From: Paracoccaceae bacterium
GTDB taxonomy: Bacteria > Pseudomonadota > Alphaproteobacteria > Rhodobacterales > Rhodobacteraceae
Direction: 5' to 3'
Length of the DNA: 64,000 nucleotides
Assembly: GCA_024236495.1 (NCBI GenBank)
Contig: JACKKJ010000002.1
Coordinates: 649,001-713,000, forward strand
Below the pieces are notes generated by a model. That model was given only the letters and a program-made list of their open reading frames with translations. It had not been told where the DNA came from and did not search any database. This document shows positions 51,497 to 59,635 of this stretch, one piece after another (position 1 is the stretch's first letter; each line of letters begins with the position of its first letter). Both the position numbers and the translations under genes were made by a program.

Positions 51497-51709
51497 CTGT
51501 GGATATGTCCTTGGATCATCTTTCCGGAGCGCTGGGGGCCAACGGCGGGAAATCCGGCGCAAGGACGAAGAGTCCGACCTACGGCCGACTTGTCAAGGCG
51601 CGACCACCATCCCGCCAACATGTGCACGGCATTTTGCCACAGCAGTGGACAGATCCCTTTCAGGGTCGGTTTTCCCTGACTGTCCACAGGATATCCGGGT
51701 CAAGCATTC

Positions 51710-51740
51710 TATCAAACATTTGATAATAAATGATATTTTC
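51710..51740 (+). other. IHF site and AT-rich unwinding element in oriC
   Basis: TATCAA-ACAT-TTG at 51710-51722 fits the IHF consensus WATCAANNNNTTR at every position. The same bases form a palindrome TATCAAA-CA-TTTGATA (51710-51725). The following bases to 51740 are almost all A/T (ATAATAAATGATATTTTC), suitable for DNA melting. Confidence 0.65.
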
Positions 51741-51763
51741 AGACCTCTGCGCCGTTCTGAAAG

Positions 51764-51839
51764 TTATGAACAGACTATCCACAGTCTCGCTCAGCGGTGG
51801 ACAATCCACGGTCAAACTGTCTTTTCCCCGGTATCCACA
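51764..51839 (+). other. Central DnaA-box cluster
   Basis: Four DnaA-box-like 9-mers lie within 76 nt: TTATGAACA (7/9), CTATCCACA (8/9), a minus-strand TTGTCCACC (7/9) and GTATCCACA (8/9). The spacing and mixed orientation are typical for a DnaA filament start region. Confidence 0.75.
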
Positions 51840-51913
51840 GCCCCAACAACATCATCATTCTTTTCTTTTCTATTTATTATTGAGTAGGAAGAAGCACCGA
51901 ATTCGGGGGTATA

Positions 51914-52369
51914 ATGGTGATCGGCGACTTTCTGGCAAACGTCTATCCATGGACCAAGGCGCTGCACATCATCTCGGTCGTGACCTGGATGGCGGGGATC
52001 TTCTATCTGCCGCGGCTCTTCGTCTATCACGCCGAACAGGTCACCAGCGGTTCGGACACGGACGTTCTTTTTCAGACGATGGAACGCAAGCTGCTTCGTC
52101 TGATCATGAACCCTGCAATGATCGCGACCTGGATCTTCGGCCTGGCACTTGTCTTCACCCCGGGGATCGTGTCCTGGGGTGAGGTCTGGCCCTGGACAAA
52201 GGCGGGGGCCGTTCTTGCGATGACCTGGTTTCACCACTGGCTTGGTTATCGGCGCAAGGATTTTGTCGCCGGAACCAACACACGGACTGGCCGGACCTAC
52301 CGGATGATGAACGAGGTTCCGACGGTTCTTCTGGTGCTGATCGTTTTCTCGGTCGTCCTGAAATTCTGA
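51914..52369 (+). CDS. hemJ: Protoporphyrinogen IX oxidase HemJ
   Basis: HemJ oxidises protoporphyrinogen IX to protoporphyrin IX in bacteria lacking HemG or HemY-type oxidases. The 151-residue membrane protein has four helices and begins MVIGDFLANVYPWTKALHIISVVTWMAGIFYLPRLF, the family signature with its conserved histidine, and ends with a helix VPTVLLVLIVFSVVLKF. Its start sits at the right edge of oriC, so replication initiation and transcription may affect each other. Confidence 0.95.
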   Translation: MVIGDFLANVYPWTKALHIISVVTWMAGIFYLPRLFVYHAEQVTSGSDTDVLFQTMERKLLRLIMNPAMIATWIFGLALVFTPGIVSWGEVWPWTKAGAVLAMTWFHHWLGYRRKDFVAGTNTRTGRTYRMMNEVPTVLLVLIVFSVVLKF

Positions 52370-52376
52370 GCTTTTG

Positions 52377-52404
52377 TTGACTCCGGCCCGTTCCGGCGTA
52401 TATC
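52377..52404 (+). promoter_or_regulatory. rho promoter
   Basis: TTGACT (52377-52382), a 16-nt spacer and TATATC (52399-52404) give a good sigma-70 promoter just after hemJ. It leaves a leader of about 80 nt before rho, long enough for the autoregulation known for rho genes. Confidence 0.65.
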
Positions 52405-52491
52405 AGCGCTCAAGGCCCGGCCATCCGGCATGGGGCATTTCCCGAATATGAAAGAAACGGTGCCCACAGGGCGCCCTGCTGCGAGATTTCC

Positions 52492-53763
52492 ATGGACCAG
52501 GAACGTCTGAACCTTGCCGACCTGAAAGCGAAGAGCCCGGCCGATCTGCTTGCGATGGCGGAAGAGCTGGAGATCGAGAACGCATCCACAATGCGCAAGG
52601 GTGAGATGATGTTCTCGATCCTGCGCGAGTATGCCGATGAAGGGTACGAGGTCGGTGGCGACGGTGTTCTGGAAGTCCTGCAAGACGGGTTCGGCTTTCT
52701 GCGGTCGCCCGAGGCCAACTATCTGCCGGGCCCCGATGACATCTATGTCAGCCCCGACATGATCCGCCAGTATTCGCTCAGGACCGGCGATACGGTGGAT
52801 GGCGTGATCCGCGCACCGGGGGAGAACGAACGCTACTTTGCCCTGACCAAGGTGACGAGCATCAACTTTGCCGAGCCGGAGAAGGCGCGCCACAAGGTCG
52901 CCTTCGACAACCTGACGCCGCTTTATCCCGACGAACGGCTGAAGATGGAGATCGAGGATCCGACCATCAGGGACCGGTCCGCGCGGATCATCGACCTTGT
53001 GGCCCCGATCGGGAAGGGGCAGCGATCGCTGATCGTGGCGCCGCCGCGGACGGGTAAGACGGTTCTCTTGCAGAACATCGCCCATTCGATCGAGAAGAAC
53101 CACCCGGAATGCTACCTGATCGTCCTGCTGATCGACGAACGGCCGGAGGAAGTCACCGACATGCAGCGCAGCGTGAAGGGGGAGGTCATATCCTCGACCT
53201 TCGACGAGCCGGCGACACGGCACGTCGCGGTCGCGGAAATGGTCATCGAGAAGGCCAAGCGCCTGGTCGAACACAAGCGCGACGTCGTCATTCTGCTCGA
53301 TTCGATCACGCGCCTGGGACGGGCCTACAACACGGTGGTTCCGTCATCGGGCAAGGTTCTGACAGGCGGCGTGGATGCCAACGCCCTGCAGCGCCCCAAA
53401 CGTTTCTTCGGCGCGGCGCGGAACATCGAGGAAGGTGGATCGCTGACCATCATCGCGACGGCGCTGATCGACACCGGAAGCCGGATGGACGAGGTGATCT
53501 TTGAAGAGTTCAAGGGAACCGGCAACAGCGAGATCGTCCTGGACCGCAAGGTTGCGGACAAGCGCGTCTTCCCGGCGATGGATATTTTGAAGTCCGGAAC
53601 GCGGAAGGAAGATCTTCTGGTGGATCAGAAGGATCTGCAGAAGACCTATGTGCTGCGCCGGATCCTGAACCCGATGGGAACGACCGACGCGATCGAGTTC
53701 CTGATCTCCAAACTGAAGCAAACGAAGACAAACGGCGAGTTCTTCGATTCCATGAACGCCTGA
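52492..53763 (+). CDS. rho: Transcription termination factor Rho
   Basis: Rho is the hexameric RNA helicase that ends many transcripts. The 423-residue protein has the N-terminal Rho domain (LNLADLKAKSPADLLAMAEELEIEN), the RNA-binding cold-shock-like domain with GFGFLRSPEANYLPGPDDIYVSP, Walker A APPRTGKTVLLQ (about residues 182-193), Walker B DVVILLDSITRLGRAYN and the Q-loop PKRFFGAARNIEEGGSLTII. Length is normal. Own promoter upstream. Confidence 0.97.
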   Translation: MDQERLNLADLKAKSPADLLAMAEELEIENASTMRKGEMMFSILREYADEGYEVGGDGVLEVLQDGFGFLRSPEANYLPGPDDIYVSPDMIRQYSLRTGDTVDGVIRAPGENERYFALTKVTSINFAEPEKARHKVAFDNLTPLYPDERLKMEIEDPTIRDRSARIIDLVAPIGKGQRSLIVAPPRTGKTVLLQNIAHSIEKNHPECYLIVLLIDERPEEVTDMQRSVKGEVISSTFDEPATRHVAVAEMVIEKAKRLVEHKRDVVILLDSITRLGRAYNTVVPSSGKVLTGGVDANALQRPKRFFGAARNIEEGGSLTIIATALIDTGSRMDEVIFEEFKGTGNSEIVLDRKVADKRVFPAMDILKSGTRKEDLLVDQKDLQKTYVLRRILNPMGTTDAIEFLISKLKQTKTNGEFFDSMNA

Positions 53764-53794
53764 TTTGTTATTTTAAAACAATAGGCTAAGAAGA

Positions 53795-55081
53795 ATGGAC
53801 ACGATCTACGCACTCGCTTCGGCGCGGGGGAAAGCCGGCGTTGCCGTGATCCGTGTATCGGGTCCGGCGGCTTTTTCTGCGGGTCAGGCGATTGCCGGCG
53901 ATCTGCCCGAGATGCGACGTGCGGGGATGCGGCGTCTGGCCTGGCAGGGCGACACGCTTGACGAGGGGCTTGTGGTTTGCTTCGCGGCGCCCGCGAGCTT
54001 TACCGGGGAAGACATTCTTGAGCTGCATGTGCATGGCGCAACCGCAACCGTTGCGGCGGTGCTGCGTGCGCTTGGCGAACAGCCCGGTCTGCGCCTTGCA
54101 GAGGCCGGAGAGTTCACGCGACGGGCACTTGAGAATGGCCGTGTCGATCTGGCGCAGGTTGAAGGTCTGGCGGACCTGATCGAAGCTGAAACGGAGGCGC
54201 AACGGCAGCAGGCGCTTCGTGTGCTTTCGGGCCGTCTGGGACAACAGGCAGAGGGTTGGCGACGCGATCTGATCCGGGCGGCCGCTCTGATCGAGGCGAC
54301 GATCGACTTCGCGGACGAAGATGTCCCGGTTGATGTCACGCCAGAGGTGACCGGGCTATTGCATGCGGTAAAGGCCGGACTTTCGGCGGAGTTGCGGGGG
54401 TTCGCCGCTGCGGAGGTGGTGCGGGAAGGGTTCGAGGTTGCCATCATGGGCCGCCCCAATGCCGGGAAGTCGACGCTTCTGAACGCGCTTGCCGGGCGGG
54501 ACGCCGCGATTACCTCGGAACACGCGGGCACAACGCGCGATATCATCGAGGTGCGAATGGATCTCGGCGGCTATGCCGTGACGCTTCTTGACACGGCCGG
54601 CCTTCGGGAAACGGAGGACGAAGTCGAGGGGATCGGGATCGACCGTGCGCTGAAACGGGCCGCCGAAGCCGATTTGCGGGTCTTTCTGGACGACGGCGGC
54701 GGCGTGCCGATGCTTGAGCCACGGCAAGGCGACATCGTGGTGCAGGCAAAAGCCGATCTGCGGCAGGGTGTGCAGGGCCTCGCGGTGTCCGGAAAGACCG
54801 GACTTGGCCTCGACAGACTTGTCGCCGAGATCGGGCAAAGGGTCGAGGGCCGCGCTGCGGGCGCGGGACTGATTACGCGGGAACGGCACCGAACGGCAAT
54901 CCGGCGCGCCCTTCGGGCTTTGGAATCAGCTGATTCCGAGGTAAGAGAGGGCCCAGAGAGGGCAGAGCTTGCGGCCGAAGAGTTGCGCGCGGCCATTCGG
55001 GCGCTTGATTCCCTTGTTGGCCGTGTCGATGTCGAAGACTTGCTGGACGAGATCTTTTCCAGCTTCTGCATCGGCAAGTGA
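53795..55081 (+). CDS. mnmE: tRNA modification GTPase MnmE
   Basis: MnmE with MnmG adds the carboxymethylaminomethyl group to wobble uridine. The 428-residue protein has the N-terminal tetrahydrofolate domain (MDTIYALASARGKAGVAVIRVSG), G1 GRPNAGKSTLLNAL at about 221, G2 TTRD, G3 DTAGLRETEDEVE and the C-terminal CIGK with the family-specific cysteine. The G4 position reads AKAD instead of NKxD, a possible weakening of guanine selectivity. It is followed 5 nt later by a parS site and mnmG. Confidence 0.95.
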   Translation: MDTIYALASARGKAGVAVIRVSGPAAFSAGQAIAGDLPEMRRAGMRRLAWQGDTLDEGLVVCFAAPASFTGEDILELHVHGATATVAAVLRALGEQPGLRLAEAGEFTRRALENGRVDLAQVEGLADLIEAETEAQRQQALRVLSGRLGQQAEGWRRDLIRAAALIEATIDFADEDVPVDVTPEVTGLLHAVKAGLSAELRGFAAAEVVREGFEVAIMGRPNAGKSTLLNALAGRDAAITSEHAGTTRDIIEVRMDLGGYAVTLLDTAGLRETEDEVEGIGIDRALKRAAEADLRVFLDDGGGVPMLEPRQGDIVVQAKADLRQGVQGLAVSGKTGLGLDRLVAEIGQRVEGRAAGAGLITRERHRTAIRRALRALESADSEVREGPERAELAAEELRAAIRALDSLVGRVDVEDLLDEIFSSFCIGK

Positions 55082-55086
55082 GGAGC

Positions 55087-55100
55087 GTTTCACGTGAAAC
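55087..55100. promoter_or_regulatory. parS site overlapping the mnmG start
   Basis: GTTTCACGTGAAAC is the perfect 14-bp core of the ParB-binding palindrome; the flanks are C and A, giving 15 of 16 matches to the consensus. Its right half contains the GTG start codon of mnmG at 55094. Confidence 0.9.
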
Positions 55101-56959
55101 ATTTTGATGTCATCGTGGTTGGCGGCGGGCATGCCGGAGCGGAGGCGGCGCATGCATCCGCCCGGATGGGCGCGCGGACCGCGCTTGTCACGCTTCGCAG
55201 GGATTCGATCGGCGTCATGTCCTGCAACCCGGCGATTGGCGGGCTGGGGAAGGGGCATCTTGTACGTGAGGTCGACGCGATGGACGGGATCATGGGCCTG
55301 GCCGCGGATCGCGCCGGCATCCAGTTTCGCCTGCTGAACCGGCGCAAGGGGCCGGCGGTGCAAGGACCACGGGCGCAAGCTGACCGCAAGCTCTATCGCG
55401 AGGCCGTTCAGGCGCTTCTGGCAGCCCGACCCGGCTTGACCATCATCGAGGGAGAGGTGGCCGACCTGACCGAGGCCGGGGGGGCCGTGACCGGTTTGGT
55501 GCTTGCGGATGGGTCAACGATTGCTGCGCGCGCAGTCGTTCTGACGACGGGCACGTTTCTTCGTGGTACGATTCATATTGGCGATGTCCGGCGTCCGGGC
55601 GGCCGAATGGGCGACAAGCCATCGGTGCGCCTGGCCGAGCGGCTGGAGTCCATGGGTCTGCCCATGGGGCGGCTGAAGACCGGGACGCCGCCGCGCCTGG
55701 ACGGGCGGACGATCGACTGGGCCAGACTGGAAATGCAGCCCGGCGACGATGATCCGGTTGTTTTTTCGTTCCTGAATCGGACGCCCGAGGTGCGCCAGAT
55801 CGCCTGCGGCATCACCCACACGAACGAGGCAACCCATCAGATCATTCGCGACAATCTGGCGCGGTCCGCGATGTACGGCGGCCACATCGAGGGCGTGGGC
55901 CCGCGATACTGTCCGTCCGTCGAAGACAAGGTCGTGCGTTTTTCGGACAAGACATCGCATCAGGTCTTTCTGGAGCCGGAGGGCCTGGATGATCATACCG
56001 TCTATCCGAACGGAATCTCGACCTCGCTGCCGCAGGATGTTCAGGAGGCCTACGTTCGTACAATTGCCGGCCTCGAAAGGGCGACGATCCTTCAGCCAGG
56101 GTATGCGATCGAGTATGACTACATCGATCCCCGTGCACTTGGCGAGACGCTCGAACTGAAGGTTCTTCCGGGTCTATATCTTGCTGGCCAGATCAATGGA
56201 ACCACAGGATATGAGGAGGCCGCGGCCCAGGGGTTGGTCGCGGGGCTCAACGCGGCCCTGTCCGTGCAGGGTGGAGGGCGGTCGATCTTCGGTCGTGCCG
56301 ATGGCTATATCGGCGTGATGGTCGATGATCTCGTGACCCGAGGCGTGAGCGAGCCTTACCGGATGTTCACATCGCGCGCGGAGTTCCGGCTGTCGCTGCG
56401 CGCAGACAATGCAGATCAGCGCATGACGCCGCTTGGAATTGCGGCAGGATGCGTCGGCGAGCAGCGAAGACGCGCGTTCGGGGAAAAAATGGACGCGATT
56501 GCATCTGGGCGGCGCATGCTGGAGGCGTTGGTCTTGACGCCAAAGCAAGCCTCGGAGCAGGGCCTGCGTGTGAGTCAGGACGGCGTCCGGCGCAACGGAT
56601 TCACGCTTCTGTCGTTTCCCGACATCTGTTTTGCCGATCTTGTACGAATTCAGCCCGAGCTTGGAGCAATACCGGGACCGATCCAGCGACAGATAGAATG
56701 CGACGCGCTCTATGCGCAGTATCTTGACCGGCAGGCCGCAGATATCGACCAGGTTCGGCGGGATGAAGAACACGAGATACCTGGCGATTTCGATTACCTG
56801 TCCATCTCGGGCCTGTCGACGGAACTCAAGACCAAGCTGACACAACGGCGGCCGAAGACCCTCGCTCAAGCCGGTCGCGTCGATGGCATGACGCCAGCGG
56901 CGCTGACGTTGATTCTTGCGCGGCTGAGAAAAGGCGACCGACGCAGGTCGGCCGGATGA
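55094..56959 (+). CDS. mnmG: tRNA uridine 5-carboxymethylaminomethyl modification enzyme MnmG
   Basis: MnmG (GidA) is the FAD-dependent partner of MnmE. The 621-residue protein begins with FDVIVVGGGHAGAEAAHASARMGARTALVT (FAD loop), then IGVMSCNPAIGGLGKGHLVREVDAMDG and the YEEAAAQGLVAGLNAAL block. Start GTG 55094 lies inside a parS palindrome with AGGAG 8 nt upstream; no ATG is near. It overlaps rsmG by 4 nt. Confidence 0.97.
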   Translation: MKHFDVIVVGGGHAGAEAAHASARMGARTALVTLRRDSIGVMSCNPAIGGLGKGHLVREVDAMDGIMGLAADRAGIQFRLLNRRKGPAVQGPRAQADRKLYREAVQALLAARPGLTIIEGEVADLTEAGGAVTGLVLADGSTIAARAVVLTTGTFLRGTIHIGDVRRPGGRMGDKPSVRLAERLESMGLPMGRLKTGTPPRLDGRTIDWARLEMQPGDDDPVVFSFLNRTPEVRQIACGITHTNEATHQIIRDNLARSAMYGGHIEGVGPRYCPSVEDKVVRFSDKTSHQVFLEPEGLDDHTVYPNGISTSLPQDVQEAYVRTIAGLERATILQPGYAIEYDYIDPRALGETLELKVLPGLYLAGQINGTTGYEEAAAQGLVAGLNAALSVQGGGRSIFGRADGYIGVMVDDLVTRGVSEPYRMFTSRAEFRLSLRADNADQRMTPLGIAAGCVGEQRRRAFGEKMDAIASGRRMLEALVLTPKQASEQGLRVSQDGVRRNGFTLLSFPDICFADLVRIQPELGAIPGPIQRQIECDALYAQYLDRQAADIDQVRRDEEHEIPGDFDYLSISGLSTELKTKLTQRRPKTLAQAGRVDGMTPAALTLILARLRKGDRRRSAG

Positions 56960-57576
56960 CTAGAAGCTCCTTTCTTCGCCACCGCGATGTTTCACATGAA
57001 ACATTGCGGCGGCTTGAGCACTACGAGGCGTTGCTTCGCAAGTGGAACCCGGCCATCAATCTTGTTTCGACCCCAACGCTGAACCACGTTTGGACGCGAC
57101 ACTTCCTGGATTCGGCTCAGGTTTTCGATCTGCGCCCGGCGGATGCTGCGACATGGGCCGATCTGGGTTCAGGCGGGGGTTTCCCGGGGCTCGTCGCGGC
57201 GATTATCGCGCTGGAGGAACAACCCGGCCTTCGCTTCAGTCTTGTCGAGGCGGATCAGCGAAAGTGTGCGTTCCTGTCGGAGGCGGCGCGCACGCTTTCT
57301 CTGAACGCAGACGTCGTGAACGCCCGCATTGAGGCGATCGATCCACTTTCGGCCGACATCATCTCTGCGCGCGCACTTGCGCCGCTCGGCGCATTACTTT
57401 CATTCGCCGAACGCCATCTTGCGCCCGGCGGCGTAGCGATCTTCCCAAAGGGCGCCAGATGCAACGAGGAGATCAGCCAGGCGCTTGAAAACTGGCGCTT
57501 TACATATGAGAACCATCCAAGCCTGACGGACACCGATGGCGTCATCTTGAAAGTCGGAGAAATCGTTCGTGTCTGA
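56956..57576 (+). CDS. rsmG: 16S rRNA (guanine-N7)-methyltransferase RsmG
   Basis: RsmG methylates G527 of 16S rRNA using SAM. The 206-residue protein has LLRKWNPAINLVSTPTLNHVWTRHFLDS, the SAM loop WADLGSGGGFPGLVAAI at about residues 69-85 and ISARALAPLGALL. Its 5' part contains a second parS site (56988-57003), coding for SHETL-like residues. It overlaps mnmG and parA by 4 and 8 nt. Confidence 0.96.
   Translation: MTRSSFLRHRDVSHETLRRLEHYEALLRKWNPAINLVSTPTLNHVWTRHFLDSAQVFDLRPADAATWADLGSGGGFPGLVAAIIALEEQPGLRFSLVEADQRKCAFLSEAARTLSLNADVVNARIEAIDPLSADIISARALAPLGALLSFAERHLAPGGVAIFPKGARCNEEISQALENWRFTYENHPSLTDTDGVILKVGEIVRV
56988..57003. promoter_or_regulatory. parS site inside rsmG
   Basis: TGTTTCACATGAAACA matches 15 of 16 bases of the ParB consensus (one central G to A). 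It lies within codons 12-16 of rsmG, 1.9 kb from the first parS and 0.6 kb before parA. Confidence 0.85.
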
Positions 57577-58375
57577 TCCAACCCGACCTCCCGGCCCAAG
57601 GATTATTGCGATCGCGAACCAGAAGGGTGGCGTCGGCAAGACGACAACCGCCATCAATCTCGCGGCGGCACTTGCCGAAAACGGGCTCAAGGTCCTGCTG
57701 GTCGATCTCGACCCACAGGGAAACGCGTCGACGGGCCTTGGGGTCGAGCCGACGAAGCGGGGCCTGACCACCTATGACCTCTTGATCGAGGACGCTGCCC
57801 TTTCTGACGTGATCCGGAAAAGCGACGTGCCGGGGATCTGGATCTGCCCCGCGACGACCGACCTGTCCTCGGCCGACATAGAACTTGTGGCAAACGAAAA
57901 GCGCAGCTTCCTGCTGTACGACGCGCTTCGGCAGCCGGCGATCGATGTCTACGGTTTCGACTATGTGCTGATCGACTGTCCGCCGTCGCTCAGCCTTCTG
58001 ACGGTAAACGCGATGATCGCGGCGCATTCGGTCCTGATTCCGCTGCAGGCGGAATTCTTCGCACTCGAAGGGTTGTCGCAGCTAATGCTGACGGTCCGCC
58101 AGGTTCGCCAGACCGCGAACAAGGATCTGCGGATCGAAGGGATTGTCCTCACGATGTATGATGGCCGGAACAATCTGGCACAACAGGTAGAGGCAGACGC
58201 CCGCGCCAACCTTGGCGAGCTTGTGTTCAGGACCATCGTGCCGCGCAACGTCCGCATCAGCGAGGCGCCATCCTATTCGGTGCCGGTTCTGATCTACGAC
58301 AGTACATCGAAGGGAAGCCTGGCTTATCGCGCGCTCGCGCAGGAGCTCCTGGCCCGGCACGCCCGTGCAGCATGA
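57569..58375 (+). CDS. parA: Chromosome partitioning ATPase ParA
   Basis: ParA binds DNA nonspecifically and moves ParB-parS complexes. The 268-residue protein has the deviant Walker A NQKGGVGKTTTAINLAAALA at about residues 14-33, VDLDPQGNASTGLG and LIDCPPSLSLLTVNAM. It overlaps rsmG by 8 nt, and parB starts 10 nt after its stop. Together with oriC 5.7 kb upstream this is the chromosomal partition system. Confidence 0.97.
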   Translation: MSDPTRPPGPRIIAIANQKGGVGKTTTAINLAAALAENGLKVLLVDLDPQGNASTGLGVEPTKRGLTTYDLLIEDAALSDVIRKSDVPGIWICPATTDLSSADIELVANEKRSFLLYDALRQPAIDVYGFDYVLIDCPPSLSLLTVNAMIAAHSVLIPLQAEFFALEGLSQLMLTVRQVRQTANKDLRIEGIVLTMYDGRNNLAQQVEADARANLGELVFRTIVPRNVRISEAPSYSVPVLIYDSTSKGSLAYRALAQELLARHARAA

Positions 58376-58385
58376 GGGGAACATC

Positions 58386-59282
58386 ATGACCGACAGGAAA
58401 AGCGAACGCCGTGGGCTTGGCCGCGGACTCTCTGCCTTGATGGCGGATGTGAACCTGACCGCCGAGCAGGGCACCCAGACGGACCGGCCCCGACGTGCGG
58501 AAGCGTATCTGCCGATCGAGCGCGTTGTGCCCAATCCAAATCAGCCACGGCGGGATTTCCTGCCCGAGGCACTCTCTGAATTGACGCAGTCGATCCGCGA
58601 GAAGGGCATCATCCAGCCCCTTATTGTGCGCAAGGCTGCTGAAAAACCAGACACTTACGAGATTGTCGCGGGGGAGAGGCGGTGGCGGGCCGCGCAGGCC
58701 GCTCAGCTGCACGAGGTGCCGGTGTTGATCCGGGATCTAAACGATACCGAGGTTCTCGAAATCGCGATCATCGAGAACATTCAACGCGCCGACCTCAATC
58801 CGGTTGAAGAGGCGATGGCCTATCGCCAGTTGATGGACCGGTTTGGCCATACACAGGAAAAGCTGGCAGACGCACTGTCGAAGAGCCGCAGCCACATCGC
58901 AAACCTCCTGCGGCTGCTTCAGCTTCCCGAAGAGGTCAGGACATGGCTCAGGGAGGGCAAGCTGACCGCCGGCCATGCCCGCGCCCTGGTGCCTTGCGCA
59001 GATCCGATCGCGCTGGCGCGCGAGGTCATGTCGCGCGGGCTTTCTGTGCGCCAGACCGAAGACCTCGCCCGGCGCGCGCAGGGCGCGACCAAGACCGCCC
59101 CACGCCGTAGCGCGCCAGAGAAGGATGCGGACACGCGGGCACTTGAAGGTGATCTGACCGCTAATCTTGGTATGCGCGTCGTCATTAACCACAAGGGGCT
59201 GGATGGCGGCGAGGTAACAATCACCTACCGGTCTTTGGAACAGCTTGATGAGCTTTGCCAGAAGCTCTCGGGCTTTTCCTAG
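58386..59282 (+). CDS. parB: Chromosome partitioning protein ParB
   Basis: ParB is a CTP-dependent clamp that loads at parS. The 298-residue protein has RRGLGRGLSALMADV near the N terminus (ParA-interaction), the CTP-binding GERRWRAAQAAQL with IENIQRADLNPVEEAMAYRQL, and the helix-turn-helix EKLADALSKSRSHIANLLRLL. I chose ATG 58386, with AGGGG 7 nt upstream. It is convergent with the ybaN-like gene, overlapping by 4 nt. Confidence 0.97.
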   Translation: MTDRKSERRGLGRGLSALMADVNLTAEQGTQTDRPRRAEAYLPIERVVPNPNQPRRDFLPEALSELTQSIREKGIIQPLIVRKAAEKPDTYEIVAGERRWRAAQAAQLHEVPVLIRDLNDTEVLEIAIIENIQRADLNPVEEAMAYRQLMDRFGHTQEKLADALSKSRSHIANLLRLLQLPEEVRTWLREGKLTAGHARALVPCADPIALAREVMSRGLSVRQTEDLARRAQGATKTAPRRSAPEKDADTRALEGDLTANLGMRVVINHKGLDGGEVTITYRSLEQLDELCQKLSGFS

Positions 59283-59635
59283 GCGTCGGGGCGCGTCCAC
59301 AGGAACGTCAGGACACAGGCAAGGGCCGCCGCCTGCACTGCAAGCGCCAGGGTGCCGAAACCCAGCGCCCAGGTCAGTACGAGCGCTGCCGCGGCGGAGA
59401 CAGATGCGAACCGCTTGGCCCGTGCACTGACGGCCCCCCGATCGCGCCAATCACGGATCGGAGGGCCAAGCGTATCATGAGCGACAAGCCAGTCATGAAG
59501 GCTTTGCGACGACCTCGCAAAGCAGAAGGCCGCCAGAAGCAGGAAGGGGACTGTCGGCAATAGCGGCAGGAATAGCCCCAGAAACCCGCAGCCAAGCGCG
59601 ATCAGACCGCCGGTGATCCACAGCAAACGGATCAC
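59279..59635 (-). CDS. YbaN/DUF454 membrane protein
   Basis: A 118-residue protein with two pairs of membrane helices and the DUF454 start LLWITGGLIALGCGFLGLFLPLLPTVPFLLLAAFCFARSS plus LVAHDTLGPPIRDW. Function unknown. It overlaps hemW by 4 nt at its start and parB by 4 nt at its end. Confidence 0.88.
   Translation of the reverse strand: MIRLLWITGGLIALGCGFLGLFLPLLPTVPFLLLAAFCFARSSQSLHDWLVAHDTLGPPIRDWRDRGAVSARAKRFASVSAAAALVLTWALGFGTLALAVQAAALACVLTFLWTRPDA

Larger units (their letters stand above)
51497..51913. other. Chromosomal replication origin oriC
   Basis: This 417-nt gap between the divergent maf and hemJ genes has no protein gene and holds the hallmarks of oriC. DnaA-box matches to TTATCCACA are ATATCCACA (minus strand, 51498-51506, 8/9), CTATCCACA (51775-51783, 8/9), GTATCCACA (51831-51839, 8/9), plus 7/9 matches at 51633-51641, 51680-51688, 51764-51772 and 51796-51804 (minus). 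Two AT-rich stretches (51718-51740 and 51859-51886) could be unwinding elements, and a perfect IHF consensus lies at 51710-51722. Genes on both sides run outward, and parAB with parS lie 3-7 kb away. Confidence 0.9.

Noticed and set aside
52297..53274. 325-codon frame antisense to rho
   Set aside because: Shadow of rho with no start signal and atypical composition.
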